Positions 7,527 to 16,239 are shown, numbered from the stretch's first letter. The stretch: DNA of 38,336 nt from Candidimonas sp. (GCA_004297945.1 SCRC01000076.1:1-38336); one strand, 5' to 3'. Notes: a model not told the origin generated them from the sequence alone. Program-made: numbers and translations.

Positions 7527-7545
7527 TTATCGACGAATCCGTTTC

Positions 7546-8259
7546 TTAATTTCGCGTTTCGAACAGATCTTGGCATCGGCGGGCGGCGGCGCGGATGTCT
7601 GGGGCGCCGAACAGGCCGTTGATCAGGGCGATGCTGTCGGCACCGGCGCGGATTACGGGGGCGGCGTTGTCAGCCGTCAGGCCCCCTATGGCCACCACGA
7701 CCGCGCGCGGGGTCGCGTGATCGGCCCGCGCTCGGCCCGTTCGGGCTTGTTCCGCGCGTATTCGTGCGGCCCGATTCTGTTCCGCTAGCGTGCGCCCTGC
7801 CCGAACGTGATCGAGCGTGGCGCGGGCGGCGTCGGGCTTGACGCTGGACGGATACATGGCGCCAAACGCGATGTAATCGACGCCGACCGCCAGCGCTTGT
7901 TGCGCCAGCGCCGGGTCGTTGTAGCAGGAGCAGCCCAGAATCTTGTCGGGCCCGAGGGCTTGCCGCGCTTGGATCAGCGCGCCGTCGTCGCGTCCCAGGT
8001 GGGCTCCGTCGGCATCGAGCGCCAGGGCCAGGCGCCAGTCGTCGTTGATAATATATACGATGCCTAACGATTTGCACGTTGTTGCCAGCGCCCGCGCTTG
8101 GTGTTCACCTTCGCGCCGAGTGGCGGTTTTACGGCGCCATTGCAATGCCACCATCCCGCCGCTGGCGGCGGCCTCTACGGCGGCGACCAGCCTTTGCGTG
8201 TCGCTCCATTCGGGCGTTATGCCATACAGCCCACGTGGGAATCCAAGCGGTGTTTTCAC
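7546..8259 (-). CDS. thiE: thiamine-phosphate synthase
   Basis: This 237-residue TIM-barrel enzyme joins HMP diphosphate and thiazole phosphate to make thiamine phosphate. Visible family segments are LYGITPEW, LQWRRK (usually LR-K), IINDDWRLALALDADGAHLGRDD, GCSCYN, DYIAFGAMYPSSVKPDA and AIGGLTADN. The GTG start at 8259 overlaps the thiD stop codon (GTGA), giving the expected N terminus; the frame is open further upstream only as a shadow of thiD. Residues about 155-184 are an arginine/alanine-rich insertion with an imperfect 10-residue repeat (AEQNRAARIR, AEQARTGRAR) before the phosphate-binding AIGG segment. It is the second gene of a thiD-thiE operon. Confidence 0.93.
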   Translation of the reverse strand: MKTPLGFPRGLYGITPEWSDTQRLVAAVEAAASGGMVALQWRRKTATRREGEHQARALATTCKSLGIVYIINDDWRLALALDADGAHLGRDDGALIQARQALGPDKILGCSCYNDPALAQQALAVGVDYIAFGAMYPSSVKPDAARATLDHVRAGRTLAEQNRAARIRAEQARTGRARADHATPRAVVVAIGGLTADNAAPVIRAGADSIALINGLFGAPDIRAAARRCQDLFETRN

Positions 8260-9083
8260 GATGGCGACCGGTTGATCAGTGGGTGGCCCATGCCGGGCTG
8301 GAACGAATTGGCTGCGAGCGGCATCGCTTGCTTGATTGCGGCTTCCACAGCCTGTGGCATGGCCAGTCCCATGGCCAGATGGCAGGCCACGGCGCAGGCC
8401 AAGGGCCCATCGGCATCGTGCAGCCGGGCGGCGGGCGTTTGCCATGTCCAGTTGAACGTTTCGTTTTCTTGCCCCTGCAGCAAGTAGGCGTTGTGTCCGG
8501 GGCGAATCGGGGTGGCCGAGCTCAACACCCATTTGGCGCCGCATTGCAATAGCGCTTGAGCCGGCGAGGCCGCATCGATACTGGACAAGAGCCCCTCGGT
8601 TTGCCATTGAGCCATCAGGTTATGGTCGGCAATGATGATGTCGGTTTGAGGCAGCAATAGTTCCAGCGTTGCGTTGAACACGTCTTCGGAATCGATATCG
8701 TCCGGCGCGGCGTCGTCGGGCCAGGCCGTCAAGTGCAAAACCAACGGCACCTGGTTGTAATCGGCGGCGATTTGCGCCAGCGCGCTGACCGATTCCGGTG
8801 TGTAAAGAGGGCCTATTTTTATGGCCTGCACGGCCATGTCTTCGAGCAGGCAGCGCGCCTGGTCGTCGATCAGTTCCGGGGCGACAGGCTGGATCTCTTC
8901 AATTCCCACCGTGTCCTGGACACGGATGGCTGTCAGGGTGCTTAGCGCGTGGCACCCCAGCATTGCACAAGTAACCGCATCGGCGGGCAGGCTACTGGAC
9001 CCGCTGGGGTCGAAAGGGCCGAAAATAAGAACTAATGGGGGGCTTGATGCTTGCACAGAATACCGAATCGCAGAAGTAGGCAA
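8256..9083 (-). CDS. thiD: divergent hydroxymethylpyrimidine (phosphate) kinase, ThiD-like
   Basis: This 275-residue ribokinase-fold protein stands where ThiD is expected, coupled to thiE. The N-terminal substrate segment is FGPFDPSGSSSLPADAVTCAMLGCHALSTLTAIRVQDT, clearly homologous to the SGGAGIQAD region of ThiD but altered. The C-terminal anion-hole motif, normally GTGC with a catalytic cysteine, reads DGPLAC, and the usual NxxE and KGGH segments are not recognisable. It may still phosphorylate HMP phosphate, since coupling with thiE argues for that role, but several usual active-site residues are missing. The ATG at 9083 is the first plausible start. Confidence 0.8.
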   Translation of the reverse strand: MPTSAIRYSVQASSPPLVLIFGPFDPSGSSSLPADAVTCAMLGCHALSTLTAIRVQDTVGIEEIQPVAPELIDDQARCLLEDMAVQAIKIGPLYTPESVSALAQIAADYNQVPLVLHLTAWPDDAAPDDIDSEDVFNATLELLLPQTDIIIADHNLMAQWQTEGLLSSIDAASPAQALLQCGAKWVLSSATPIRPGHNAYLLQGQENETFNWTWQTPAARLHDADGPLACAVACHLAMGLAMPQAVEAAIKQAMPLAANSFQPGMGHPLINRSPS

Positions 9084-9202
9084 GGAACTTTGGTTATGAT
9101 CAAAGTAATTGCTATTGGGTTTAGTAAGATAGACCCCATTCTAATGGAAGCGCTTGAGAACCGTTGGTTTTTGGGCTTGAAATTCTCAGTGAGTAACAAA
9201 AC

Positions 9203-9367
9203 ATGCGTACATGGATGTGTTTGATTTGTGGTTGGATATATGATGAGGAAGCCGGCGTGCCCGAAGAAGGGATTGCACCCGGCACGCGATGGGAAGATGT
9301 TCCCCCGAACTGGGTTTGCCCCGAGTGCGGGGCTCGCAAGGAAGATTTTGAATTGATTGAAGTTTAG
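9203..9367 (+). CDS. rubA: rubredoxin
   Basis: This 54-residue protein is a complete rubredoxin, an iron-only electron carrier with four cysteine ligands. The two knuckles are MCLICGWIYDEE near the N terminus and NWVCPECGARKEDF near the C terminus. The intervening GIAPGTRWEDVPPNW is typical of the family. It starts at the ATG at 9203 and ends at TAG 9365-9367, 31 bp before yqgE on the same strand. It is oriented away from thiD, so the gap 9084-9202 should hold two divergent promoters. Confidence 0.95.
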   Translation: MRTWMCLICGWIYDEEAGVPEEGIAPGTRWEDVPPNWVCPECGARKEDFELIEV

Positions 9368-9398
9368 TCCGTCAAACAAAGGCCACAGGAGACGAGTC

Positions 9399-9992
9399 AT
9401 GGAATCATCCGCGAGGCAGGCTCATAGCGGCAGTAGCGGTAATTTGGCTCAGCAGTTTCTTGTTGCCATGCCCGGCGTGGTTCAGGGAAATCTGGCCGAT
9501 ACCGTTATTTATGTTTGCGAGCATACCGAACAGGGGGCGCTGGGCCTGGTCATTAATCGGCCTACGGACCTGACCGTGGGCGCTTTGCTCGAACGCATCG
9601 ATCTCGATTCGTCTTTGGAAATCGGCCCTATCAAAGATACGCCGGTGTTTTTTGGCGGCCCGGTTCAAACCGACCGGGGCTTTGTGCTGCATGTTCCGGT
9701 GGGCGAATACGGGTCCAGCATCCGTTTGGGCGAGATGGCCCTGACCACTTCGCGCGACGTATTGCAGGATGTCGCCCAGGGGCATGGCCCGGCGCGTATG
9801 CTGATTACGCTGGGGTATGCGGGATGGGGCGCAGGCCAGCTGGAGAGCGAAATGGCGCAAAATGCCTGGCTTAATGTAACAGCCTCGGAAGGGGTTCTGT
9901 TCAATACGGCGCCCGAGGATCGTTACGCGGCAGCCCTGCGTCTGCTGGGAATAGACCCGCTGATGCTGGCTGGCGATGTGGGCCATGACTGA
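9399..9992 (+). CDS. yqgE: YqgE/AlgH family protein (DUF179)
   Basis: This 197-residue protein shows the DUF179 signatures: QFLVAMPGV near the N terminus, YVCEHTEQGALGLVINRPTD, PVFFGGPVQTDRGFVLH and LGYAGWGAGQLESE. The biochemical function of the family is not established; AlgH was named from an alginate regulation phenotype in Pseudomonas. The start at 9399 has AGGAGA eight bases upstream. It overlaps ruvX by eight bases, the common yqgE-ruvX arrangement. Confidence 0.95.
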   Translation: MESSARQAHSGSSGNLAQQFLVAMPGVVQGNLADTVIYVCEHTEQGALGLVINRPTDLTVGALLERIDLDSSLEIGPIKDTPVFFGGPVQTDRGFVLHVPVGEYGSSIRLGEMALTTSRDVLQDVAQGHGPARMLITLGYAGWGAGQLESEMAQNAWLNVTASEGVLFNTAPEDRYAAALRLLGIDPLMLAGDVGHD

Positions 9993-10380
9993 GGAAACGC
10001 TGCTGGCGTTTGATTACGGTACAAAAAAAATAGGCGTTGCCATCGGCAATACGCTGACGCGACAGGCTCGGCCTCTGGAAATTTTAACGCCCACGACGCG
10101 CCAACAACGTTTTTCTGCAATAGGCCGTTTGCTGGCCGAATGGCAGCCGCAGCGGGTCATTGTCGGCCTGCCACTGACGATGGAAGGCGCTGAGCAATAT
10201 GCATCGCTGCGCTGCCGGCGGTTCGCCCATCAGCTGCATGGCCGTTTCGGGCTAATGGTCGAGCTCGTCGACGAGCGCGGGTCAAGCCTTGAAGCGCAAG
10301 ATATCCTGGGCAGCAACGCCGCCGATGACGCAGTCGCCGCGGCCGTAATTTTGCAACGTTATTTTGATGTGTTGGGCTAA
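9985..10380 (+). CDS. ruvX: putative pre-16S rRNA nuclease / Holliday junction resolvase family, YqgF
   Basis: This 131-residue RNase H-fold protein processes the 5' end of 16S rRNA in E. coli (YqgF) and is also annotated as RuvX. Visible motifs are LLAFDYGTKKIGVAIGN with the first acidic residue, VIVGLP, DERGSSLEA and the C-terminal DDAVAAAVILQRYF. The ATG at 9985 overlaps the end of yqgE; an ATG nine bases earlier is in frame. Downstream, where many proteobacteria have pyrR-pyrB-pyrC, there is only a REP cluster and then an acyltransferase gene. Confidence 0.93.
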   Translation: MTEETLLAFDYGTKKIGVAIGNTLTRQARPLEILTPTTRQQRFSAIGRLLAEWQPQRVIVGLPLTMEGAEQYASLRCRRFAHQLHGRFGLMVELVDERGSSLEAQDILGSNAADDAVAAAVILQRYFDVLG

Positions 10381-10397
10381 AGGGGCGTATTGCGTAG

Positions 10398-10600
10398 GTG
10401 GCAGCCACAAGGGCTGCCGCTACATCTGCGTACCGGTGGCTCATGTAGGGGCAGCCCTTGTGGCTGCCATAATCGTTGACAAATCTTGTGGGTGCCATAA
10501 TCGTTGACAAATCTTGTGGCTGCCATAATTGATAATGAATGAGGCGGTACCCTGCGTGGATGACCGGCACAAGGCCTGTCGCTACAGGCCTGTCGCTACA
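10398..10600. repeat. REP cluster between ruvX and the acyltransferase gene
   Basis: Full units are 10398-10424 (-, GGCAGCC stem), 10444-10470 (+, GGCAGCC stem) and 10560-10586 (-, GACAGGC stem, one mismatch). Two 3' half units at about 10484-10498 and 10512-10527 recur with the 12-nt lead TCGTTGACAAAT, and a 14-nt foot-plus-arm half unit is at 10587-10600. The 269-bp gap has no credible gene. Confidence 0.85.
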
Positions 10601-10649
10601 AAATTATCAACTATTTTCCTATCGAGTTTGCCTTGCTGAAGAGACCAAT

Positions 10650-11393
10650 TTGAGCGTTTTGTTATTTTCCCTGCGGGCGGTTTGCGTGTTTGTCTGGATT
10701 ATTCTGGGTCTGGTCTCTGTCGTGTGTATTTTTCCGATTGCATCTTTGTCGGTGAGGGCGGCCATGAATCACCGCTGGTCGCAGGCTTTGATGTGGCTTT
10801 GCGGGGTTCGTTTGCGGATAGTGGGCGAACCTGTTTTGGCTGGCGCGGCCTTGTGGGTGGCCAACCATGTTTCCTGGATCGATATTTTCGCTCTCAACAG
10901 CGTGCGCTCGACGTCGTTTATTGCCAAAAGCGACATCCGGCGATGGCCGCTTATAGGCTGGCTGGTGGCGGGGGCTGGCACCGTGTTCATAGAACGCGGA
11001 CAGCGTCAGGCGGTCAGACTGGTGGGCGAACAAATGAAGGCCCGTTTCGAACGAGGTGACGTGGTTGGGCTGTTTCCAGAAGGGACAACCTCGCCGGGAT
11101 TCGATGTAATGCCTTTTCATTCCAGCCTGTTCGATGCGGCGTTGCGCGCCCATGTCGATATCCAGCCGGTCGCGTTAAGGTTCCTGCATCGCGGGCGGCG
11201 CAGCGATTATGTGGCGTTCGTGGGCAAGCAGAATCTGATGCAGAACCTGTGGTGTTTGCTGGGCACCACCCAGGTCGTTGTAGAGGCCGAGTTCTTGCCT
11301 GCCATGCCCGCAGGACTCTGCCAGCAAATGGGCCGCAGCAAAGTATCCTCGCACGCCCATCATGCAATTCGCGACGCGGTCAAGTTTTCGTAG
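10650..11393 (+). CDS. plsC: 1-acyl-sn-glycerol-3-phosphate acyltransferase family protein
   Basis: This protein of about 247 residues is a PlsC-type membrane acyltransferase that would acylate lysophosphatidic acid. An N-terminal hydrophobic segment (LRAVCVFVWIILGLVSVVCIF) anchors it. The catalytic HX4D motif is NHVSWID, followed by FIAKSDIRRWPLIG, GTVFIERG and LFPEGTTS, all in family order. There is no ATG at the proper place. The TTG at 10650, preceded by GAAGAG, gives a normal-length protein, while the open frame further upstream runs through REP sequence and should not be trusted. Confidence 0.9.
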   Translation: MSVLLFSLRAVCVFVWIILGLVSVVCIFPIASLSVRAAMNHRWSQALMWLCGVRLRIVGEPVLAGAALWVANHVSWIDIFALNSVRSTSFIAKSDIRRWPLIGWLVAGAGTVFIERGQRQAVRLVGEQMKARFERGDVVGLFPEGTTSPGFDVMPFHSSLFDAALRAHVDIQPVALRFLHRGRRSDYVAFVGKQNLMQNLWCLLGTTQVVVEAEFLPAMPAGLCQQMGRSKVSSHAHHAIRDAVKFS

Positions 11394-11402
11394 ATGCTGT
11401 CA

Positions 11403-11488
11403 TGTAGCGGCACCCCTTGTGGGTGCCATCGGTGATTTAAAAATGCCGCAACGGTTATCAACGATTTGGCAGCCACAAGGGCTGCCAT
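11403..11488. repeat. REP pair between convergent plsC and apaH
   Basis: A plus unit at 11403-11429 (GGCACCC stem, loop CTTGT) is followed by a minus unit at 11466-11488 that keeps the GGCAGCC hairpin but has lost the TGTAGC foot. The pair lies just after the plsC stop codon in the space between two converging genes. Confidence 0.8.
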
Positions 11489-11558
11489 TAGAGACCATTC
11501 GAGCAGCGGGGCTAGAAAGTTTTGGTCAGGGTTGGGGCGACGCTATATACCGTAAACG

Positions 11559-12431
11559 CTACCGGCTGCGAATGCCACCCACGAGGGGTGGCGCTACAGT
11601 TTGGCTAGGGTTCTGGTATTGCGCGCAGCCCACTTGCACGACTTTGTGGTCCGACAGGCGCAGGGCGGTGAGCTTGCCGCCCCAGATGCAGCCGGTGTCC
11701 AGGCAGATGACATCGGGGCGCAGCAACAGGCCCAGCGTCGACCAGTGGCCGAACACGATCGTGTCGTCGCGAATCGCCCGGTTGGGGACGTCGAACCACG
11801 GCATCAATTCGCCGCCTGCGCTGGGCGGGCCCTTTTGAGCAAATTCCATATGGCCACGGCTGTTGCACATGCGCATGCGGGTCAGCGCATTGATGATGAC
11901 ACGCAAGCGCTTGCTCCCGTTATAGGCATCTTTCCAGCGCACAGGCTCGTTGCCGTACATTTTCTGCAGCAGACTTTTCCAGTCGGGCCCGCGCAATGCC
12001 GCTTCGACCTCGGCGGCGAGCGCCAGCGTTTTGTTGACACTCCATTTGGGCAGCACGCCCGCATGCACCAATAAATGATGATGCGCATAATGGGCCATTG
12101 GCCGGTGGCGCAGCCAGTCGATCAGGTCGGCCGAATCGGGCGCTTCGAGTATGCCATTGAGGGTGTCGGATTTGCCGGGCTTTTTAATGCCTGCCGCCAC
12201 GGCCAGCAGATGCAGGTCGTGATTGCCCAGAACGGCCACGGCGCGCTCTCCCAGGCCCATGATAAGCCGCAAGGTGCCCAGCGAGTTGGGGCCGCGATTG
12301 ACCAGGTCGCCCGCAAACCAGAATCGGGCGTCTGGATTGGTCGCGATCTCTGGCTGGGCCAGCAATTCGGCCAGCGGCGAACAACATCCCTGGATGTCGC
12401 CGATGATCCAGATATTGGATTTAGTGCTCAT
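11559..12431 (-). CDS. apaH: symmetrical bis(5'-nucleosyl)-tetraphosphatase
   Basis: This 290-residue metallophosphatase hydrolyses Ap4A to two ADP. The PPP-family metal motifs are IGDIQGC (residues 10-16), [10 protein letters not shown] (41-50) and GNHD (69-72), then LVHAGVLP and VFGHWSTLG. The start at 12431 overlaps the lptG stop codon by four bases. The last 13 residues, [13 protein letters not shown], are read from a REP element at 11572-11598 and the bases after it, so the natural C terminus has been replaced or extended. The catalytic domain appears complete. Confidence 0.95.
   Translation of the reverse strand: MSTKSNIWIIGDIQGCCSPLAELLAQPEIATNPDARFWFAGDLVNRGPNSLGTLRLIMGLGERAVAVLGNHDLHLLAVAAGIKKPGKSDTLNGILEAPDSADLIDWLRHRPMAHYAHHHLLVHAGVLPKWSVNKTLALAAEVEAALRGPDWKSLLQKMYGNEPVRWKDAYNGSKRLRVIINALTRMRMCNSRGHMEFAQKGPPSAGGELMPWFDVPNRAIRDDTIVFGHWSTLGLLLRPDVICLDTGCIWGGKLTALRLSDHKVVQVGCAQYQNPSQTVAPPLVGGIRSR
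11572..11598 (-). repeat. REP element inside the 3' end of apaH
   Basis: Read on the minus strand it is TGTAGC, stem GCCACCC, loop CTCGT, arm GGGTGGC, AT. Relative to the GGCACCC version both arms have changed so that pairing is kept. It is translated in the apaH frame, and the apaH stop codon lies 11 bp beyond it. Confidence 0.85.
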
Positions 12432-13606
12432 ACGGCTGGTTTGCTCCACGGCCAGCGCGTTTGGCTGAAATTGCGCACCCGATGCTGGTTTTCCATTAGC
12501 AACAGCACACCCAGTGCCAGCCCCAATACGGCTATATTGGGCACCAGGGCAGTGACCCATGGCGGCCATTTGCTTAGCATCCCCAAATTGAGCGCCAACT
12601 GGTTAAGCATGAAAAAACCTACGCCCAACAATATGCCCACAAACACTTTGCTGCCGACTCCGCCAAGGCGGGTTTGCATAAAGCCGATGGGTGCGGCAAT
12701 TGTCATCATTACAAGCAAAGTAAAGGGGTAGGCGATCTTGCGCCACAGCGCCACCACCTGGCGTTCGGTTTGCAGCTTATTGGCATGCAGATACCCGATG
12801 TAATCGAGCAGGTCGCGAATCGACATTCGTTCGGGCGTGAGAATGCGGGCGATCAGGCGCTGGGGCGTGAGCGTCGTGGGGATGCTTATCTCGGCCAGCG
12901 ACCGGACATGAGTTAAGGGCTGGATCGGGACTTGAGCGTTGGCCAGCGCTGCTTTGGAGCTGGTGTTGATCCGGGTTTGGACGACGTCGTCCAAAATGAG
13001 CCGGCCGTGGCTGAAATGCCCTTCCTTGGCTTGAGTAAAGGAAGCGAGATCCTGGTCTTTGAGAAAGTCGTACAGGGTGATGCCGGCGACGCCGCCGACA
13101 GCATGCAGTTTGGTAATGTTGATGACGCGCGTGCCCCCGCCTGGCGAGGGCTCCTTGAACCAGTACCCGCTATTCAAGCGGCCGCCTTCGGAGCGCCCCA
13201 GCAGCATTAAATTGGCTTCGCTGGATTTTATTTCGGCCGCCGGGGTAACCACTTCAGACAATATGAAAGCGCCCACGACCATCGGGATGGTGATGACCCA
13301 CAGCATGCGTAACAGTTTCAGACCGCTCACCCCCGAGACTCGCAAAATGACCAGCTCGTTGCGTTGCGCCAGCCCCGCCAGCGCCAGCACGGCGCCGATG
13401 AGCAAGCCAATGGGCAGCAGATCGTACAGACGCGTAGGTAAGGCCAGGGCCTGCAGATAGAACAGGCTTAGCAAGGTGAATTTGGGGCCGATATTATCCA
13501 GGTCGTCGATGAGGGCAAAAAACGTGAACAGCCCCACCAGCGCCACCAGCACCACGGCGGTGGAGCGATAGATTTCGCTGGCTAGGTAACGGCGGGCGGT
13601 ATTCAT
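12428..13606 (-). CDS. lptG: LPS export permease LptG
   Basis: This 392-residue inner-membrane protein is a YjgP/YjgQ family permease that works with LptF and LptB to extract lipopolysaccharide. The N-terminal segment [36 protein letters not shown] is typical of LptG. Membrane helices occur at about residues 15-35, 60-85 and 100-125, followed by the periplasmic beta-jellyroll domain and three C-terminal helices. The start at 13606 gives the conserved N terminus. lptF is not adjacent in this window. The stop overlaps the apaH start by four bases, so the two genes are coupled. Confidence 0.94.
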   Translation of the reverse strand: MNTARRYLASEIYRSTAVVLVALVGLFTFFALIDDLDNIGPKFTLLSLFYLQALALPTRLYDLLPIGLLIGAVLALAGLAQRNELVILRVSGVSGLKLLRMLWVITIPMVVGAFILSEVVTPAAEIKSSEANLMLLGRSEGGRLNSGYWFKEPSPGGGTRVINITKLHAVGGVAGITLYDFLKDQDLASFTQAKEGHFSHGRLILDDVVQTRINTSSKAALANAQVPIQPLTHVRSLAEISIPTTLTPQRLIARILTPERMSIRDLLDYIGYLHANKLQTERQVVALWRKIAYPFTLLVMMTIAAPIGFMQTRLGGVGSKVFVGILLGVGFFMLNQLALNLGMLSKWPPWVTALVPNIAVLGLALGVLLLMENQHRVRNFSQTRWPWSKPAV

Positions 13607-13731
13607 CGTGAAAGGTTTTTTGCCTGCAGTAAAAGTGAATGGCGCACTATATGAATGTGGGGCTATAACTGTGGGACGACAGTATAGGCCTGCCGCCATT
13701 ATAAGGATTGCGGCACGCGTGGACCAAGGCG

Positions 13732-14460
13732 CTAGGGCACTTCGGGCAGATCGACCCGCCGCATACGGTGTTCGATCGTAGCGGCGCGAGACCTCAGGTA
13801 GGCGGTGTCGCGGTGGCTGTCATAGTACGCCGGATTGGGCAGCATGGCGGCCAGGCGGGCCGACTGATAACGGTTCAGTGCGCGCGCGTCGATATGAAAG
13901 TAGTGTTGCGCGGCGGCCTGAGCCCCGAATACCTGGCGGCCCCATTGGGCCAGGTTCAGATACAGTTCCAGAATACGCTCCTTGCTCATGACAAATTCGA
14001 TCATATAGGCCAGCACAAGTTCCTGGCCTTTGCGCAGGTAGGAGCGCGAGCTCGACAGAAACAGGTTTTTTGCCAATTGCTGGGTAATGGTCGACCCGCC
14101 GCGGCGCCTGGTTTTGCCCTCTTCGGCCTGGAGCTGGTTGTATTTCCAGGCATTTTTGATGGCGTCCCATTCCACGCCATCGTGGTTGGTGAAGTTGGCG
14201 TCTTCGGATGCGATCACCGCGCGCTTGAGCGAGATATTGATGTCTTTATAAGGCACCCACTTGTGCTCTAGCGTGGCAGCCGGATTCGTTGCCTTGAGCT
14301 CGGTGAGCGTGGTCCGCATGAACGCACTGTTGCCGGGGTTTTTGAAGTTGAACCAGACAATCATGATGAACAGGCCCAGCTGGTACAGCAGCAAGGCGCC
14401 CACGCCCACCAGCAGCGCCACGCGCAGGATTTTTCGACCGCCGGATTTACGCGCTGCCAT
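13732..14460 (-). CDS. mtgA: monofunctional biosynthetic peptidoglycan transglycosylase
   Basis: This 242-residue glycosyltransferase family 51 enzyme polymerises lipid II glycan strands. A single N-terminal membrane helix is at about residues 12-34 (VALLVGVGALLLYQLGLFIMIVWF). The catalytic glutamate is in the SEDANFTNHDGVEWDAI motif, followed by RRGGSTITQQLAKNLFLS and the KERILELYLN segment. There is no transpeptidase domain, hence monofunctional. The ATG at 14460 lies five bases after the aroE stop; the frame is open upstream only as an aroE shadow. It is the last gene of the rnb-tonB-aroE-mtgA run. Confidence 0.95.
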   Translation of the reverse strand: MAARKSGGRKILRVALLVGVGALLLYQLGLFIMIVWFNFKNPGNSAFMRTTLTELKATNPAATLEHKWVPYKDINISLKRAVIASEDANFTNHDGVEWDAIKNAWKYNQLQAEEGKTRRRGGSTITQQLAKNLFLSSSRSYLRKGQELVLAYMIEFVMSKERILELYLNLAQWGRQVFGAQAAAQHYFHIDARALNRYQSARLAAMLPNPAYYDSHRDTAYLRSRAATIEHRMRRVDLPEVP

Positions 14461-14465
14461 GCTAT

Positions 14466-15320
14466 TTATGTGTGCTGCAACTGCTGGCGCAGGGCCGCCA
14501 GCACGGGTTCGACCTTGGGTTGCACCCGATGCCAGATGGCGAAGCTGGCGGCCGCCTGGCCCACCAACATGCCCAGGCCGTCGGCCAGAACGCTCGCCCC
14601 ATGGGCGCGGGCCTGCAGCAGGAAAGAGGTGGCCTGGGCGCCGTACATCATGTCGTAGGCCAGCGCGCCCGGCGCATACAGCGTGTCGGGCAGGTTCAGT
14701 GTGGCTGTACCCAGGCTGCTGGAGGTGGCGTTGATGACCACATCCCACGGCCCGACGATCGCGTCCAGCGCGCCGGCCGAAAGCCGTTCGGCGCGTCGAG
14801 GCGCGACGCGTATGGCCCGCTCGCGCAAGTCGTATGCGCGTTGGGCACTGCGGTTGGCGATGTGCAATTGCGCGCAGCGCGCTTGCAGCAAGGGCAGCAG
14901 CACGCCTTTGGCCGCGCCTCCGGCGCCCAGCAACAGCACCTTCCGGCCTGCCAGTGTGACGCCCAGCCGGCGGATGTCGCTCAAGAGCCCGACGCCGTCG
15001 GTATTGCAGCCATGCAAGCGGCCATCGTCCATCCACAGCGTATTGACGGCACCTGCCAATTGCGCGCGGCTGCTTAGGTTTTCGGCCGCCAGCGCGCAGG
15101 CGGCTTCCTTGAACGGCAGCGTCACGTTCAGGCCGCGGCCGCCTTGATCAAAGAATTGCTTCACGCTATGGGCGAAATTGTCCACAGGAGCCAGAATGCG
15201 GTCGTATTGCAGGGCAATGCCGGTCTGCCGCCCAAACTCTTGATGGATGAAGGGCGAGCGGCTGTGCTCGATCGGGTTGCCGATGACGGCATAACGGTTT
15301 TCGGGGGCGGTGGAGGTCAC
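14466..15320 (-). CDS. aroE: shikimate dehydrogenase
   Basis: This 284-residue NADPH-dependent enzyme reduces 3-dehydroshikimate to shikimate. The N-terminal substrate site is YAVIGNPIEHSRSPFIHQEFG, the catalytic Lys/Asp region is NVTLPFKEAA and NTDGVGLLSDI, and the nucleotide-binding loop is LLGAGGAAKG. The C terminus DGLGMLVGQAAASFAIW is typical. Its start overlaps the stop of the upstream TonB-like gene by four bases. Confidence 0.97.
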   Translation of the reverse strand: MTSTAPENRYAVIGNPIEHSRSPFIHQEFGRQTGIALQYDRILAPVDNFAHSVKQFFDQGGRGLNVTLPFKEAACALAAENLSSRAQLAGAVNTLWMDDGRLHGCNTDGVGLLSDIRRLGVTLAGRKVLLLGAGGAAKGVLLPLLQARCAQLHIANRSAQRAYDLRERAIRVAPRRAERLSAGALDAIVGPWDVVINATSSSLGTATLNLPDTLYAPGALAYDMMYGAQATSFLLQARAHGASVLADGLGMLVGQAAASFAIWHRVQPKVEPVLAALRQQLQHT

Positions 15321-16207
15321 GGCGTATCGGTATTTAACTGGTTGTTGATGAAGTGCCAGGTGCGCGTAATGGCTAACACATCGTGCGTTTCAGCCACGGC
15401 GGCGGGCAAAGGCGCAAAGGGCGCCGCCAACTGCACGATGCGTTGCGCGGCCAGGTTCAGCACGGCGTGACTGGACGCCCGATTGATTTCAATGCGCAGC
15501 AATTGGCCGTCGCGTCCAATATAAACCGTTAGTTGCAGCGTGCCATGAATTTTGCCGCGCGCCTGGGCCGGGTAATGTTCGGTACCCAGCAGTTCGATTT
15601 TCTTGCGCCAGGCTTCGACATACTGGGCATAGGCCGAGGCGGCTGTAGATGGGCCCACAAACTGTTGCCGCGGCTGGGCGTTGTAACGCTCGATCCGCTC
15701 TTTCAGGGCGCTGATCTGGGCATTCAGAATGAGGCTTTCCTGATTGATGTCGTCCTCGCCCGGGTCGGTTGACTGCTCGAAGAGATCCGGGCTTTTTCGG
15801 GCCATCAGGGCTTTTTGCCGGGATTCCAGTTGGGTGTAAAGCTGCTGCTGTTGGGCCTCGAGCTCTGCCTGGCGTTTACGCAAGGCTGCCAGAACCTGCT
15901 GTTGGGACGACTCGGCCACGGTGCGGGGCAGCGGCGATGCGGCGTAGCCCGCATTGGCTTGCCCGCCGCCATTGATCTGGTTTTGCGCAAGCAGTTGCGG
16001 TTTGGCCGGCGCCGATTCGGTTTGCGCGTTGACCAGCGTGACTTCAAGGGCGCTGGATACAACGGGCGCCCGATGGCTGGACGAAAAATGGATGGCCAGC
16101 AACGCCGCATGCACGCACAGCGACAGCACTATCGCGATGCGCAGGTGGTCGCTGCGCGGCGCGGCGGGCGCAGGCAAAGACACCAGAGAAGCAGGGATAT
16201 CGGTCAC
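15317..16207 (-). CDS. TonB family energy-transducing protein
   Basis: This 296-residue envelope protein has one N-terminal membrane helix at about residues 22-42 (LRIAIVLSLCVHAALLAIHF) with the His/Ser pattern of TonB. A glutamine-rich segment at about 95-140 (RKRQAELEAQQQQLYTQLES) is probably a coiled coil. A C-terminal TonB domain covers about 205-285, with YPAQARGKIHGTLQLTVYIGRDGQL. The proline-rich Pro-Glu/Pro-Lys spacer of classic TonB is absent. No exbB or exbD is nearby. Its partner receptor is unknown. It is coupled by overlap to aroE and lies 32 bp after rnb. Confidence 0.85.
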   Translation of the reverse strand: MTDIPASLVSLPAPAAPRSDHLRIAIVLSLCVHAALLAIHFSSSHRAPVVSSALEVTLVNAQTESAPAKPQLLAQNQINGGGQANAGYAASPLPRTVAESSQQQVLAALRKRQAELEAQQQQLYTQLESRQKALMARKSPDLFEQSTDPGEDDINQESLILNAQISALKERIERYNAQPRQQFVGPSTAASAYAQYVEAWRKKIELLGTEHYPAQARGKIHGTLQLTVYIGRDGQLLRIEINRASSHAVLNLAAQRIVQLAAPFAPLPAAVAETHDVLAITRTWHFINNQLNTDTP

Positions 16208-16239
16208 TTCTTCATGCCTTGACGGTTGCTGTCCCTTAA

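Noticed and set aside
9084-9202. Possible TPP riboswitch before thiD
   Set aside because: The conserved CUGAGA and TPP-binding core elements could not be found in the short leader on the minus strand.
10539-10649. Upstream extension of the plsC frame to an ATG at about 10539
   Set aside because: The added residues are read from REP sequence and precede the normal membrane anchor of the family, so a TTG start at 10650 is preferred.
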